DNA of 64,000 nucleotides from Heterobasidion occidentale (Eukaryota; Basidiomycota; Agaricomycetes; Russulales; Bondarzewiaceae). A model generated the notes under the pieces. The model did not search any database, was not told where the DNA came from, and saw nothing but the letters and a program-made list of their open reading frames with translations. Shown piece by piece: positions 1-12,560 of the stretch; the stretch's first letter is position 1; each line of letters starts with the position of its first letter. The DNA lies in the NCBI GenBank assembly GCA_039111635.1, contig JBCAQO010000007.1, forward strand, positions 2,604,001 to 2,668,000. The letters run 5' to 3'. The translations under genes and the position numbers were made by a program.

Positions 1-971
1 CTGAAAGTGTTCGGAGTGTAGAAACAACTCCAAAATCAGTATTTTTAGCCGGCCGACGTGCAATCAGGATTTGATTGGTATGCAAAAAGAAGGGAATGGG
101 TACAAGGCCGCACTAGACACTGGTGGAGGATGACAAAATAGAAGAGAGCAAGAGAGCAAGACAACGAGGGCTCTGACGGAGGGCTGTGATTGAACGCAAC
201 TACACAAAGGGGCAAAACACAAACAAGGATCAGAAGGCAAAGGCTCAAAGTCTCATAAACGCAAGTGCATGGATGGAATCTAAACAAGGGGAAGCCAAAG
301 CTAATGTATTGTGAAGGCCATAGATGCCTTTGTATAGTAAGTTCAAACAGGTACAAGATAGGGAGATTGGCAAGGGCATAGAGTACTTAGAAATACATGC
401 CAAAAGCTATCAAGGTAAAGAAGATAAAGGAGTGATGATGCAAACAATAGAAGATAAGAAGCCATAGCTCTAAAGTCTTAATAAGTGGGAGATTGCCAAA
501 GTGAGTGCACATGGACCTAGAAATAAGAATCACATGCCATATAGATAAACCAGTCAGAACCTTGGGAGCTTCAAAGATAAGGAAGGAGAGGTCACCAGGA
601 AGTATAAGGACAATAAGAGATAGAAAGACAGATCCGTTCTGAGCCAATAAAGTGTTCAGCTACCTTTGATTCAGGACACCGAGGACAGTTGGGTGTGCCG
701 AAGATATGAAGTGTACCAAACTAATCGGCGATCGGCTGCGACAGTCTTTAGGAAGCCCCTAATGCTGGGAGTGCTGATAGATGCATAGGATGGCTGTGAA
801 CAGCTCTGAACAACTATGTGGAGGTCTAAATGCAAAGTTGCCACCTAAAAAATAGCTGAGAGTACCAAATGGATCAGGATCGGTTAGTCTTGAGTATGCC
901 AAACGGTCAAAGAATACTGTAAAGCTGCGAAAAGTGGGGTATTGGTGCCTAGAGCGTACCCATGCTCATCA
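1..971 (-). repeat. LTR-like repeat, copy D1 (cut by window edge)
   Basis: This copy is inverted relative to 3994-5250. In its own sense (minus) it begins TGATGAGC at 971 and runs off the left edge of the window. Shared blocks include the stretch around 840-960 (caccaatacccca-like sequence and a tract matching tttgaccgtt) and the end around 1-60 (ctgaaagtgttcggagtgta). A TATA-like box in the counterpart suggests a promoter, as in an LTR. No target-site duplication can be tested here because one end is missing. Confidence 0.6.
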
Positions 972-2802
972 GCGGGGACATAAGGTACGGTCAAATTTTG
1001 AGGGATATTGCAAGATAAACTTTGAGGTACTTTAAAGATAGTAAGATTTTTGAGGACATTTGTTCCTCTTACTCTCATTATGGTTCCTATGTGCTCTTTC
1101 TTAATTTTGCCTTGAGCTCACAATTATGCAACGCTAGAGCAAGCAATATAGAGACTGCCATGGATGCCGCTGATGGAACAATAATTTAAGAGATGTGGGT
1201 AAATCTTTGCTTTATGTAGAAATAAATCTGAAGTTAGACTATAGATTGGCAAGGGGCTTGCTGCCAGCAGCTATCATTGTGGTGTCTGGATCCATTGCGC
1301 ATGGTATGCTCGGTGAAGTGGGCAACACTTTGACTGTTCAATACGGAGATTACAACAACTCCACAGCTCATGATGTACATACTATTCTAGCCATGTTAAA
1401 GATCACATAGTCATCTTTTTGTTCCAAGGATGTATGCAAAGCCCTCATCCACCAACATGGGCATTGTCTTGTAGCCCCACTATTCTGGGAACCTGTAAAG
1501 GTACAAGTGCTTTTTAGTCCTTTTACTGATGTTGTGGTCTCATGCGTCTTTTAGTCAATCACATGAGTTTTTAGGCTACTTTGGCCACACTAACAGCACT
1601 TTTTCTGTAACGACCACCTCCTTGTATAAGTTGACATAGGGAAGCAACAAGTCCGGTCCAATGCAAACAGATACTCTGTGTCCTCACAATGGGCACAAGA
1701 GCATGCTGGTCTGGATTATTAGCACACTCACCAGTGTTTGGTTTTTCAATGGGAACAGAAAGCTGCAGAGCCAAGTCTCCGTGCATGCTGCTTTAATAAA
1801 CAGTGACATGGGACTTGCAGTAAAGAAAGTGTTGTGTTAATTTTCAGATAAAGGGCTTGGTAAGACTCAACATCCGTGACAAATACCAACCACTGATACC
1901 ATGACATAAATAGGCTGGGTGAACTATACCAAAATCTATGCTTCAAAGTTCCTTGCACAAAAGACATGAGGCCAGTGCATGGCTGTAGTGAGTGGGCACA
2001 CCACTTGTTAGTTCTACAAGTGATTGCTGAGCAGTGTTCAAATCCATCCTTTTGACCATGTATATAACATTAGAGTGTTCTTTTCTACTGACAAGTCTTA
2101 GATGGTCAAGCTCAGGGCTGAGGACATTGAAGTGGATGATCTTGTTATTCTGGAGGTGTTATTCAACAGATACAATGATGAGCAGTATTTGCTCTAGGAA
2201 AATGGAAAAACTCTGAAGGGAAAGAGCATGCAGACAGATGTTGATAAATCCAAGTGATGTGCAGTGTTTGAGCTAAAGCATGTAAACTTTCTCTGTTATA
2301 GCCCAAGTAGGGAGGAGGAACATTCTGCAATGGCAGCCATAACTATCTAGTAGTACTCCCCATTGCCCCTTGAAAACCATATGTACATATATGGACAAAT
2401 GTTATATGCTAGAGTAGTGGTGGCAATGAGATACTGTTGGCAATGTGAATAGGTCCGTGCATAGCCTGTTGGGGGCAGGTCAGCATTAGAGGGACCCCAA
2501 GAGGAAGGGAGGGCCAAGACTCTTATAGCCATAAGGCAAGACTGTGAATAAGGGATGTGATTTTACCCAACCTCTTCCTATGTTCTCTCAATGTGAACAC
2601 CTTATACACATCATAGTTTGTGATGCCATGTTGGGTGGCTATGAATAAACAGAGGATATTGTCAGAGTGGTGCATGATGTCATTGCCTCTCAACAGAAAA
2701 TAAGTGTGAAAGTTGGTGTTCACGATCCTTAAGCATCACTCATTGAGATTGAGAAGATGATAACAGGAAATTTTAAGATTCATTAATATAATAGAGAAGG
2801 AG
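972..2802. other. Decayed sequence between repeats, no supported gene
   Basis: Only short fragments are open. One at 1195-1410 on the plus strand (MGKSLLYVEINLKL...) and a stretch near 2100-2200 (LRAEDIEVDDLVILEVLF) look protein-like, but each is soon broken and matches nothing I recognise. Confidence 0.4.
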
Positions 2803-3438
2803 GTTGTTGACAAGGATGAACACTGGAACTGCGTTGTTGTCTATCCAAACTACTTTGGAGGAAACCTATTGGCTAGCCTTAACACCATCTGTGATTACCT
2901 CGACTTCTGTCACATAGAGTTTGATAGATTCCAAGAGTTTCAAAGAGAAGACATGCTTGATTTTCTTAAAAGTGGAAGACCTGAGACAGTGGCGTGCATG
3001 TATGACCGGCAGCCAAATAAGGTGGAGTAGTACTATAGGATTATAGCAATAAAAGATGGGGGTAGGACAAACTCACCTGAAAATCTGATTGTAAAGGCAT
3101 TGCAAGGTCAAAACAAGAAGGTGGTTTAGGGAGCTGTGATGGTGGTATTGGATGGGCCAGTAAAATTCACTAAGAAGTACAAGAGACCACATAGTGGTAC
3201 AATAAGGGTGGACAAGACCCTGAGAAGGTGTACTAAGAGAGAGAGTGTATTTGGTACTTGGAAAGACTTAGCTTACAGGACTGAAAAATTATACACTACT
3301 TACCCTGTTGGTCTAAATGTCTGTATCTGGCAGCCTCAAAAGGAAACACAACAATTTTCTTTCCACCCCATCATGAGCATGCTTACATGCAAGACCTTTG
3401 CCAAGTTGGCATGTCTGCAGCGTGAGACAGTGACATAG
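2803..3438 (+). pseudogene. Broken coding sequence, unrecognised protein
   Basis: One plus-strand frame reads like real protein for about 200 residues, interrupted by a few TAG stops (for example after the NKVE and NKKVV segments). The longest open piece (3136-3438) contains VKFTKKYKRPHSGTIRV and TWKDLAYRTEKLYTTYPVGL. Stops of the TAG type fit C-to-T decay of CAG. I do not recognise a family. It lies between two divergent LTR-like repeats (D1 and D2), so it is probably transposon cargo or a captured gene, but that is inference. Confidence 0.35.
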
Positions 3439-3993
3439 GCCTCTGCATACTTTCATGAGCAATCCCTCGTGGTTTCATGAGATGATGAGGTATACACAGG
3501 CAGTGATCTCAGGGTCATTGGTGCTGTACTTTGTGCTCCACAGAACGTGACTTCAAGGCTGGACACCAACTGATATGAATGTCTACACACCCATAACAAG
3601 CACCGACAGCCTCATTTGATACTTGAATGAGAAGGAGGGTTACAAGCAGGTTTCAAAAGAGGGCTAGGTAGAGTACAAGGCACTGACACAATACAGCTAA
3701 GCAATTGATGTGGTGATAGAGATGAAGGGCCCAAGTGGACAGAAGATTGTCATAGTTTGCAGCTGGACGACAACAGCTCTCTATCCAATCCCTTTCTTCT
3801 GAGGAACCTATCTAGTGAATATCATCAGTACAGACAAAGTATGTATCACATACCCCAAGCAAACATTAAAGGGCCAAATATTCTTGAACCCTCTTCAAGG
3901 TTAGCAACCCACACAATACCAAGCACTGCGGAAGTATAAATCTCATGGTTTTACAGTATGGGAAATGAGAGATCCAAGGAATAATGGCCATGG

Positions 3994-5250
3994 TGATGAG
4001 CATGGGTCTGCTCTAGGCACCAATACCCCACTTTTCATAGCTTTTAAGTATTCTTTGACCGTTCAGTGTACTTAGGTCTGACTGATTCTGATCCATTTGG
4101 AGCTCTCAGCCATTTATCAGGTGCCAACTTTGAATTTAGATCTCCGCACAGATGTTCAAAGCTGTTCACAGCCATTTTATGGATCTATCAGCACTCCTAG
4201 CATTAGGGGCTTTTTGCAGACTGTCATGGCCAATCACCGATTGGTTTAGTATGCTTCACATCTTTGGCACACCCAATTGTCTTTGGTGTCCCAAATTGGA
4301 AGCAGCCAAACACTTTGTTGACTCGGAACGGATCTGTCTTTCTATCTCTTATCGTCATTATGCCTTCTATTGACCTCTCCTTCCTTATCTTCAAAGCTCC
4401 CAAGTTTCTGACTGATTTACCCATGTAGCATGTGGTTCTTATCTCCAGGTCCATGTAGTACTCGCCTTAGCAATCCCTCCACTTATTAAGACTTTAGAGC
4501 TATTGCTTCTTATCTTATATTGTTTGAACCATCATTCCTTTATTGTCTTTACCTTTGACAGCTCTTAGCATGCATTTCCAAGTACTCTATACCTCTGCCA
4601 ATCTCTCCATCTTGTATCTGTTTGGACTTACTATAAAAGGGCGCCTATGACCTTCACAATCCACCAGCTTTGGCTCCCCCTCGTTTAGATTCCATTCATG
4701 CGCTTGAGTTCATGAGACTTTGAGCCTTTGTCTTCCAATCCTCATTCACATTTTTCCTCTTTGTTTGTGTTGTTGCATTTGATCACAACCCTCCATCAGA
4801 GCCCTCGTTATCTTGCTCTCTCCCTCTCATTTAGTTTGACATTCTCCGCCAGTGTCTAGTGTGGCCTTGCACCCATTCTTTCCCCTTTGCATCCTAATCA
4901 AATCCTGATTGTATATTGCCTGGCTGAAAATTTCAATTTTAGAGTTGTTTGTTTGGTCCACATCACATTCAACTAGTGTCTACTTCCTGCCAATTGTGTC
5001 AGTGTCACTTTGATTGCAGCTACACTCCAAACACTTCCAGTCATCCCAATTAAATCCCAATCCAACATTGCCTGGCCGAATATTTCGATTTCAGAGTTGT
5101 TTCTACACTCCAAACACTTTCAGTATGCTCCCTTGTTGGTTGTGGCATAGCTAACAGTTCCTTGCACACTAGAGTCAGCTCCTGCCTACCTGTGCTTGTA
5201 GGGGTGTTTCTTGGGTGTGTTTTGCACTCAGATGCATCACTAGCATATCA
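3994..5250 (+). repeat. LTR-like repeat, copy D2
   Basis: It starts TGATGAGC and ends either ..GCTAACA at 5156 or ..AGCATATCA at 5250; the second end is favoured because the related A/B/C copies share sequence to that point. A TATA-like box (tactataaaaggg) lies at about 4629-4641. The 3' part holds an imperfect internal duplication of about 60 bp (near 4889-4950 and 5043-5104, both ending agagttgttt). The flanking 5-mers (catgg and acggg) are not a target-site duplication, so this is not a clean solo LTR. Confidence 0.6.
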
Positions 5251-7736
5251 ACGGGACCAACAAGGACAACAGAAGAGGCAAAGAGCAAATATTTTTTGAT
5301 GAAAGGTGTCTTACCATGTGGTTTGACTTTGATCACAGGAAACAATCAAAGTCTCTATGGTTGATGAGGGTGGAGACAGTCTGGAAGTGGTTAGACAGGA
5401 TATCAGGTATATTGGAGGAGGCGGAGCACACAAAAGGGTATGTCAGGCAAGAGTTATATTGATTGTGGATGTGATTAGGGTTGATCAAAGAGATGTTCAT
5501 AGTTGTGATGATGGACAATGAGGAGAACCCATCAATTCATTTTCAGGAAGATGTCTTCGGTATATGTGAGAGAGCTGGCAGCCTCCAATAGAATGCACAA
5601 GAAAATGGAATGCACAATAATCCCACACATGTTAGCTCTACCGGCCTGTATAGGTTTGTGTTGGAGTAATACTTGCATTGGCACCAACTCTCGAATAATT
5701 ATGGATTCTACATTGTAGTATGAAAAGGCAGATTCTTGTAGGTATCAATGTTGTGATGACACTGACTCAACAAGAAAATGCAAAAAGAGTGAGACAGTTG
5801 TGTAGATTGTCCTTTGTGCGCACAACAGGGCTTGGTACTATGACTACGCTAGGGTTTGAAGATGCTCACGGTAGTGTGGATAAGTTCAGCTAATAAAATA
5901 TATTAAGCTAAGGGCTAGTGCATGTAAAGATGATATACCAGTGTATTAGAGTAGTAGCAGTTTTTCTGCAGAAGAGTGCTGCATGTTAACAAGAGAAAAA
6001 TAAAGAGGATCTTGCTGCTAAAGCGCACATTAAAGTTCTCAAGACCAAGGTCTTTGCTCAAAAAGTACACAACAAAGTAGAAGGGGCTGTAGACTAGGCC
6101 ACATTAAACAATATGTCTGTGGGCACACTGTATGTAATCAAAGAGGGAGTAAACGAGGGGAGTGTTGAGGCCGTGGTTGACTCCCTGGTAGAGTATGGGA
6201 ACACAAACTTCTGATTTTTGAGTGTTGGCAATGTATGTGGTGCAGAGCAGGAGCTAGCTGCCTTTGGAAAACTGACCTAAATGGTGAGTGCAATTAAAGA
6301 AAAGAGAAGTGCAGGTACATACCTATAGGCAGGTGTTGCTACAGTTGCAGGACTCAAAATAACAACTAACATGATAGGAGAGTATGATGAACAAAGGATA
6401 GATGCAGAAATCATACAGCACGTCTAGTGCAGGAAGGGGAGCAGAGGCCAGGCATGATAAATAGAGGGATAAGTGGCACAGTGATAGGTTTTCCCTTCTG
6501 AATTGAGAAAAAAAAATTAACTAGTGCAAGAGTAGGAGACTAGAAAATAGCAGAAATAGCACCATTTAGCTGAGGAATAGCTGGAGATTAAGAGGAAGAC
6601 AAAGGAGAGAAGGATGATGAGAGGGTTGAACACTGAGTACACGAGTGAGAGGCCTGAGGTCCAAGGGGAGAGTGTAGTTTAGCCTGACAACCTCAGTAAA
6701 ATTTGTACATAAGGAAGTAGTCATGAAACTGGCCTACTGGCAGGCTCTTGTAATGTAAGTGTGGCTGAATGGGCTATGGCTGAAAGTAATCTCCTTAAGA
6801 TTTCATACTCAACCACTGACATGGTGGTTTTTTGGTGTCTTTTTACAGGGTTATTAGCATCAATCATGTAGCCGAGATACTCAAACTTGCAATGATATCA
6901 AAAAGCAAAGTAGTCAATATCTCAGGACACACACAAAGGACGTGTTATGGGCACAGTGCACAAACTAGCTATGTGGTGCAGCCTCGCATTAACTACACTA
7001 TAAATGCACATATGATTCCTGTAGCAAGATTACATATACCTGTGATTGTTTCAAAACTAAGAGGTCTAATGTTTATTGTCAGACACAACAAACATGTAGA
7101 GAGATGCAGCACATAAGCAGGCTGCACCACACCATGCCCAATTGAATCAGATGGCCCTCATGGCAGAGCAATGGTTGACTGAAGTTGTATCACATGGAAA
7201 TAAATGAGTATGTGCTCCAGAAATATTATGGATGCCATGTTTATGGATATGCTAATGGTTCTTGATAGATTGCATAATATAATGTTTAAAATTTATGGCG
7301 CCTTTGGAATATGACTTGTCTCTGACGCCCAATACCACGTGAGCCATGGGTAACAGCCTTGAACTTTGCAGTTCAGCTTGTTAGACAACACAAACACTGA
7401 CTGTCAATTTGTGGTATTGTGGGGAACAAGATGTCAAATATGTGCCCATCTGACAAACACCATAGTGGTGCCCTTGAGCATGGCACTTGGTTACATTCAC
7501 ATATCATTGGCTGGTGCCTTGGAAGTTGTGGACAATGATGTTTTCTGGCTTGGAGTATTATTGTGAAGTTAAGGGCACAGTGTGTTTGGGAACAAGCAAC
7601 ACATTAAATATGCCAAGGAGAAGGTGAGTAATCATAGAAGGTGTTTGATGTTTTGAGCAAATGTGCCCATAACTAGATAGGGTAGAAAGCAAACTGGTGT
7701 GCACCAGAACAATCTGATGATTTGGTGGATGCATGC
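5251..7736. other. Decayed sequence with scattered broken coding fragments
   Basis: There is no intact gene. Plus-strand fragments that read like protein but carry repeated stops lie at about 5990-6420 (AHIKVLKTKVFAQKVHNKV and VNEGSVEAVVDSLVEYG) and 6832-7566 (including IVRHNKHVERCST and LDNTNTDCQFVVLWGTRCQI). They may belong to one decayed gene inside a transposon. I recognise no family. Confidence 0.35.
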
Positions 7737-8815
7737 TGATGAGCATGCACCTGCTCTGGGGTCCAAGGGAGGTATTTGGGAAGCTTTGGAGAGAGGCCAA
7801 TTAGCTCTAGACAAGTACCAAAGACACCGACTATTACCAAACACGATTGGTCCCTACCTAAACAACTGCAAGCCACCGAAGGACATTCGGCAGCACTTGG
7901 GTCAGTTTGTGCACACTTTACATATTTACCATGACTGCACAGGAGTGTTACAATATACTTTTGCAAAATGGGGAGCAGACAGCCCTTTTGGCCAACATTG
8001 TCTGCAAGTTGATCAGTTCTTATCATTTATTGTCCTAACTTCCACATGGTCAGTCGAACACAATCTCACACCATCGCTTGGCTATCCAAGTTGTATGTTT
8101 ACTAGCTCTTTCTTTTCATTGGCTCTCCAGCTCCTATTCCTGCTACCTATGCTCGGACGATGGATACCAAACATTCAAGATGTCATCATTGCTGATAGAC
8201 TTTTACCTTATTGCCTTCGGAACCCATATGGACATCCCACCTACCTTCTTATCTTCGCTGTTTGCTAGGTCTTGGTGTCCATTCGGCACTTACTCTCATT
8301 TCTCGTTTGATATTTTACTTAGGGGCTCTGTTCACTATAAAAGCCTACATACAACTCTGGAATAAACCAGCTTTTGCACCCCACAGTTTAGAGCTCATTT
8401 GCACTTGTCTCAACCATTGAAATTGTCTTTGTCAATCTCCAAAAACTTGTCTTCCTTGTTGTTCAGCCTTGTTTGCGTTCGTACTTGCCTCTTTGCTCGT
8501 ACCTCTCATCTTCCCTCGTATATTGTCAGAGTTCCATGTGGCTCTTGAAGCATGTAGTTGTTGGTTGCAACACTATCTTTATTGTTACCAAACAAATCCT
8601 CTGACATGACCAACTGAACATTTGGTTGGTGTTTGGTATAGTCCCAAAGCCATTCGGGCACTATAATCTCACACTTCCCATTGTTACTTAGTGCGCCCTC
8701 ATTTTCCAAAGTTATCACTAACAATTCCTTGTGTATTAGATACCAGCTCCAGCACCCCCTACTCTAAAGATTGTTTTGGTGTTGTGCTCAGCACTTAGAG
8801 ATGCCTCTAGTATCA
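7737..8815 (+). repeat. LTR-like repeat, copy A (1079 bp)
   Basis: It begins TGATGAGCATGC and ends CTCTAGTATCA, exactly the same length as inverted copy B (11025-12103) and within 2 bp of copy C. A TATA-like box (cactataaaag) lies at about 8334-8344, followed by a conserved tract (aactctggaataaacc). TG..CA ends and an internal TATA fit an LTR. The flanks (catgc and acaca) are not a target-site duplication, so it may be a truncated or recombined element. Confidence 0.65.
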
Positions 8816-11024
8816 ACACAATGCATTACAGTGTGGGCCCTTGGAAAAAAAATGGTGGAGGAGACGATGAGGAACTGCATGCAGTCATTGACATGGTAGG
8901 GTAAGGGAGGAGTATGCATAGTGAATGTTCATTAAGTTTCATAGACAAGTATGGTTTAATTGGCATGTCTGACCTGCATAGGACAACTATACACAGGCCA
9001 GGGGACCCGCAAGACCATGTGTAGGTCCATGTGTTTGGACAGGATAGAGCGGCATGGGATATTGTCACAGAGCTAAGCAAGGTATGGCCAGCCTTGCACA
9101 TTCCCAAGAACCAATGGGCATGGACAGTGGTCAGGTTTATAGAAAGGATCAAGTAGGGTCCCACAAAATGCATTTGTTGTGCTGTGATCTTGTTTATGTG
9201 CTTTTGCTGTTTTGTTTTGTTTTGCATGTTGCCTTCAAATGTTGAAGGGGGTTTCTTGACTCACACTGTAGTGTGAATAAAAATTATTGTGCTGGCAAGT
9301 ATAATAGTTGTTCAACAATAAGTTACAATAGGCAGATGGCCACATTATATAGGCATTAAAGACATAGAGTCAGAGGAGTTTGCAATAACAGGCTATGCCA
9401 GATGTCATTGAGCATCTTATTCCACAATCCATATCCCCTAGCCACTGTCAGGCGCCATGCTTGTGCTGTGCCCATTACAGATGAATCTTCCATCACTCAG
9501 ACCATGCCTATATTCTACAAGAAGCTGCATGCACACCCTTCCTGACAATTGCAAAGAATGTGAGCTCCATGACAGAGAAAGATGGGTGATGAGGCAACAT
9601 ATCTCCTTTTAGGGCCCAAAAGAAGCCCTTGGTCAGCAAGAATAGAATTGGGAATACTAGAGAACACTCACCTGGCCAAAAGAAACAAAGCAACCAAGGA
9701 TCCCACAAGAAGGGACAATGCAATAATGTACTATGTTTTATGCTCCAAAAAGAAGCACTCAGTCAGTGAGAACAAGCTATAGAATGCTAGATGACACTCA
9801 CCTGGCCACAGCAAATACGGAGTGTGAGAATCCCTACCTAGACAAAAGAGTTATTGTTGGAAGACCAGTGTTCTGTGACTAGGCAACTGATAAGTCAGCA
9901 GATGTAAGTTGGATTGAGGGTTGTGAAAAATGTGACAATGAATATGATGGTAGCATCTATCTAGGTAAAAGAGGCACACAGTGAAGGGGCTCAAGTGGAG
10001 AAATGTGGGAGTGCGCACAAGCATAGAGCAAGTGTAGGAAGGGCAACATGCCTTGTGAAGGCACTACACTTGTACCTGCCAAGGCACCAAAATCCAGGGA
10101 ATCTAATGAGTAATATCACATGCAATGGACGTGTTGGGAGATACACCTCAGAGTGCTAGGCCCAACCTAGGAACCAGACCATGTGGTGGCAGTGCAAGAC
10201 TATGTCACATTGAATGTACTGTAGAGTAGGGGATCACAGAAGAGGTAAGATTGGATAGGAGGCAAGGATGGAGAGATGGAGCAGGAAATCCCACAATGCT
10301 TAGTCATTAGGATTAGTAGTAGACACATGTAGATATGGAGGAGAGATTATCATCATAGGATTAGACAGTATTGAGCCAGACTGCCCTGCTCTATCTTGGT
10401 AATAAAAGTGCAATCCAAACCACCACCACTACAAACACAGACAGCCTCACACTGTTCTCACACTGGCACCGCTAGTAACCGACAACTATAGCTTTTTATT
10501 CTTTCCTTAAGACACCAGAGATTGATTTCTTAAACACACACATGAATCACCATCAATCTCACACAGCTCTACACCATTATCAATGCTACCATCTACACCA
10601 TCTATAACTGCATCTGACAATCTCTTACTATTTGCTTCCTTGAGCCCTTCCCACGACAGTTCACCCAAATACCTTAATCTCATCCTACCACTACAACACA
10701 CCTCTCTCAATAGTTCCCAAATTGCCCACATAGCACAAAAACCCATCATCAATACTATAGTACCTGCAGCCAGCACTTCTAAGCCAAAAAAACCCTATAA
10801 CAGAAAAACTCGAAAGCTTCTCAGGCAGTTCCGGAGTAACCGCAAGCACTCACAACTTTTTCAGAATCTTCCACCACATCCACCTCAATATCAACAAGAA
10901 AGTTACAAACACTCACTTCAAATTCTATGTCAAGGTTGGACAAGACTTAGGAGAGTGGTTTGGGAAGCTAGCAACTGAGAAATGGGACAACTGGACTGTG
11001 TTCGAGGCCATGTTTGTAGAACAC
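8816..11024. other. Non-coding or decayed sequence between inverted LTR-like copies
   Basis: I see no gene. A 131-codon frame on plus (10583-10978) has no recognisable motif. A block at 10253-10395 is repeated at 25033-25180. Confidence 0.4.
10253..10395 (+). repeat. Dispersed repeat, copy 1 of 2 (about 145 bp)
   Basis: It matches 25033-25180 in the same orientation, sharing blocks such as taggaggcaagga, cttagtcatt, gtagtagacacacgtaga (here acacatgtaga) and gagccagactgccc. The differences seen are mostly transitions. It is probably a remnant of a common transposon. Confidence 0.7.
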
Positions 11025-12103
11025 TGATACATTAGAGGCATCCCTAAGTGCCAAGCACAACACCAAAACAACCTCTAGAGCAGGGAGTGCTGGAACTAGT
11101 ATCTAATACACAAGGAATTGTTAGTGACAACTTTAGAAAGCAAGGGCGCACTGAGGAGCAATGGAGAGTGTGGCGTTATAGCGCCTGAATGGTTTTGGGA
11201 CTGCACAAAACACCGACCAAATGTTTGGTTGGTTGTGTTAGGAATTGTTCGGTAATGAGAAAAATAGTATCACAACCAACAACTACATGCTTCAAGAGCC
11301 ACACGGACTCTGACAATATTCGAGGGAGGATGAGGGGTACAAGCAAAGAGATGAGTATGAATGCAAATGAGGCCAAATAACGAGGGTAATGAGTTTTTAG
11401 AAGTTGATGAAGATAATTTCAATAGCTGAGACGAGTGCAAATGAGCTCTAAACTGTGGGGTGTGAAAGCTAGTTTATTCCAGAGTTTGTATGTAGGTTTT
11501 TATAGTGAACACAGTTTCTAAGTAAATATTGAACAAGAAATGAGATTAAGTCCCAAACGGGTGCCAAGACCTAGTGAACAGCGAAGATAAGAAGGTAGGT
11601 GAAATGTCCATATGGGTTCTAAAGATTAAAAAGGTACAAGTTTATCAGCAATGACAAAATCCCAAATGTTTGGTATCCTTTATCCACATGTAAGTAGCAT
11701 GAACGGGCACTGGAGAACCAATAAAAAGAAAGAAATAGTAAATGTATGACTTGGATAGCCAAGCAATGGTGCAAGATTGCATTCAACCGACTATGTGGAA
11801 GTCGGGACAATAAGTGATAAGAACTGACTGACTTACGGACAACGTCAACCAAATAGGCTGTCTGCTTCTGATCTCGTTAAAGTCTATTGTAACACTCCTG
11901 TGCGGTCATGGTAAGTACGTGAAGTGTGCATAAGCTGACCCAAGTGCTGCCAAACGTCCTTCGGTGGCTTGCCGTTGTTCGGGTAGGGACCGACCGTGTT
12001 CGGTACGAGTTGGTGTCTTCAGTACTCATTTCGAGCTGTTCAATCTCTCCCCAAAGTTTCCTGAATACCTGCCTTAAACCCTAGAGTGGGTGCATGCTTG
12101 TCA
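11025..12103 (-). repeat. LTR-like repeat, copy B (1079 bp), next to a polypurine tract
   Basis: This is an inverted copy of 7737-8815 with the same length. In its own sense it starts TGACAAGCATGC at 12103. Directly upstream in that sense is a polypurine tract (AGTAAGGAGGAGA, 12104-12116), and that tract plus about 25 bp beyond it matches the 3' end of the Gypsy element at 14743. This supports B being a 3' LTR of a related Gypsy element whose body is otherwise lost. Confidence 0.65.
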
Positions 12104-12116
12104 TCTCCTCCTTACT
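12104..12116 (-). other. Polypurine tract of a lost Gypsy element
   Basis: Minus-strand AGTAAGGAGGAGA abuts the TG start of copy B. The related sequence AGTAGGGAGGAGA occurs at 14743-14755, just downstream of the integrase remnant of the Gypsy element there. Plus-strand priming tracts have this composition and this position. Confidence 0.6.
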
Positions 12117-12560
12117 AAAATCCTGACTGTCCCCAGTCAGTAGTTGGCTACAATGAGTCAGAGTGGAAAAAAAAGTCGTGTGGAAAACAAAACTAAGGCA
12201 TGGAAAATGTGATGGTATGTTAGGCTATGTGGGAAATAATTGGCAACAAGCAATGGCATGGAAAAAACTGGGTCAGTGAATAAGAGAGACAGGGGCTAAG
12301 TTTGCAAAGTCCTATGGCATGGCCACTGATTAGGTGAGGAAGTGGCTGAGCCATGGTGTGCCCAAGCTAGGCACTGGTGTGGGAGTTATGCCAGCAAAAA
12401 GCAGTGGCGCATGTGTGGTGCCAGACACCTGCAGCTTTTGCTAGATGCTGTGGCACGGAAGCTGTCAGGCAATTTTGGACATGTGCCTTTGTTGATTCTG
12501 CTATGGGTAAGTCTCTTCGATGTTCCACTGCATTCACCACCATCCCCTTTGTCTTCCATC

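Noticed and set aside
7699..8268. 189-codon frame on plus
   Set aside because: It lies within LTR-like copy A and has no domain; the inverse copies B and C do not keep it open.
7737..12103. A single DNA transposon with 1079-bp terminal inverted repeats
   Set aside because: Considered for copies A and B, but there is no flanking target duplication, B abuts a retrotransposon polypurine tract, a TATA box lies within the repeats, and no transposase remnant is recognisable between them.
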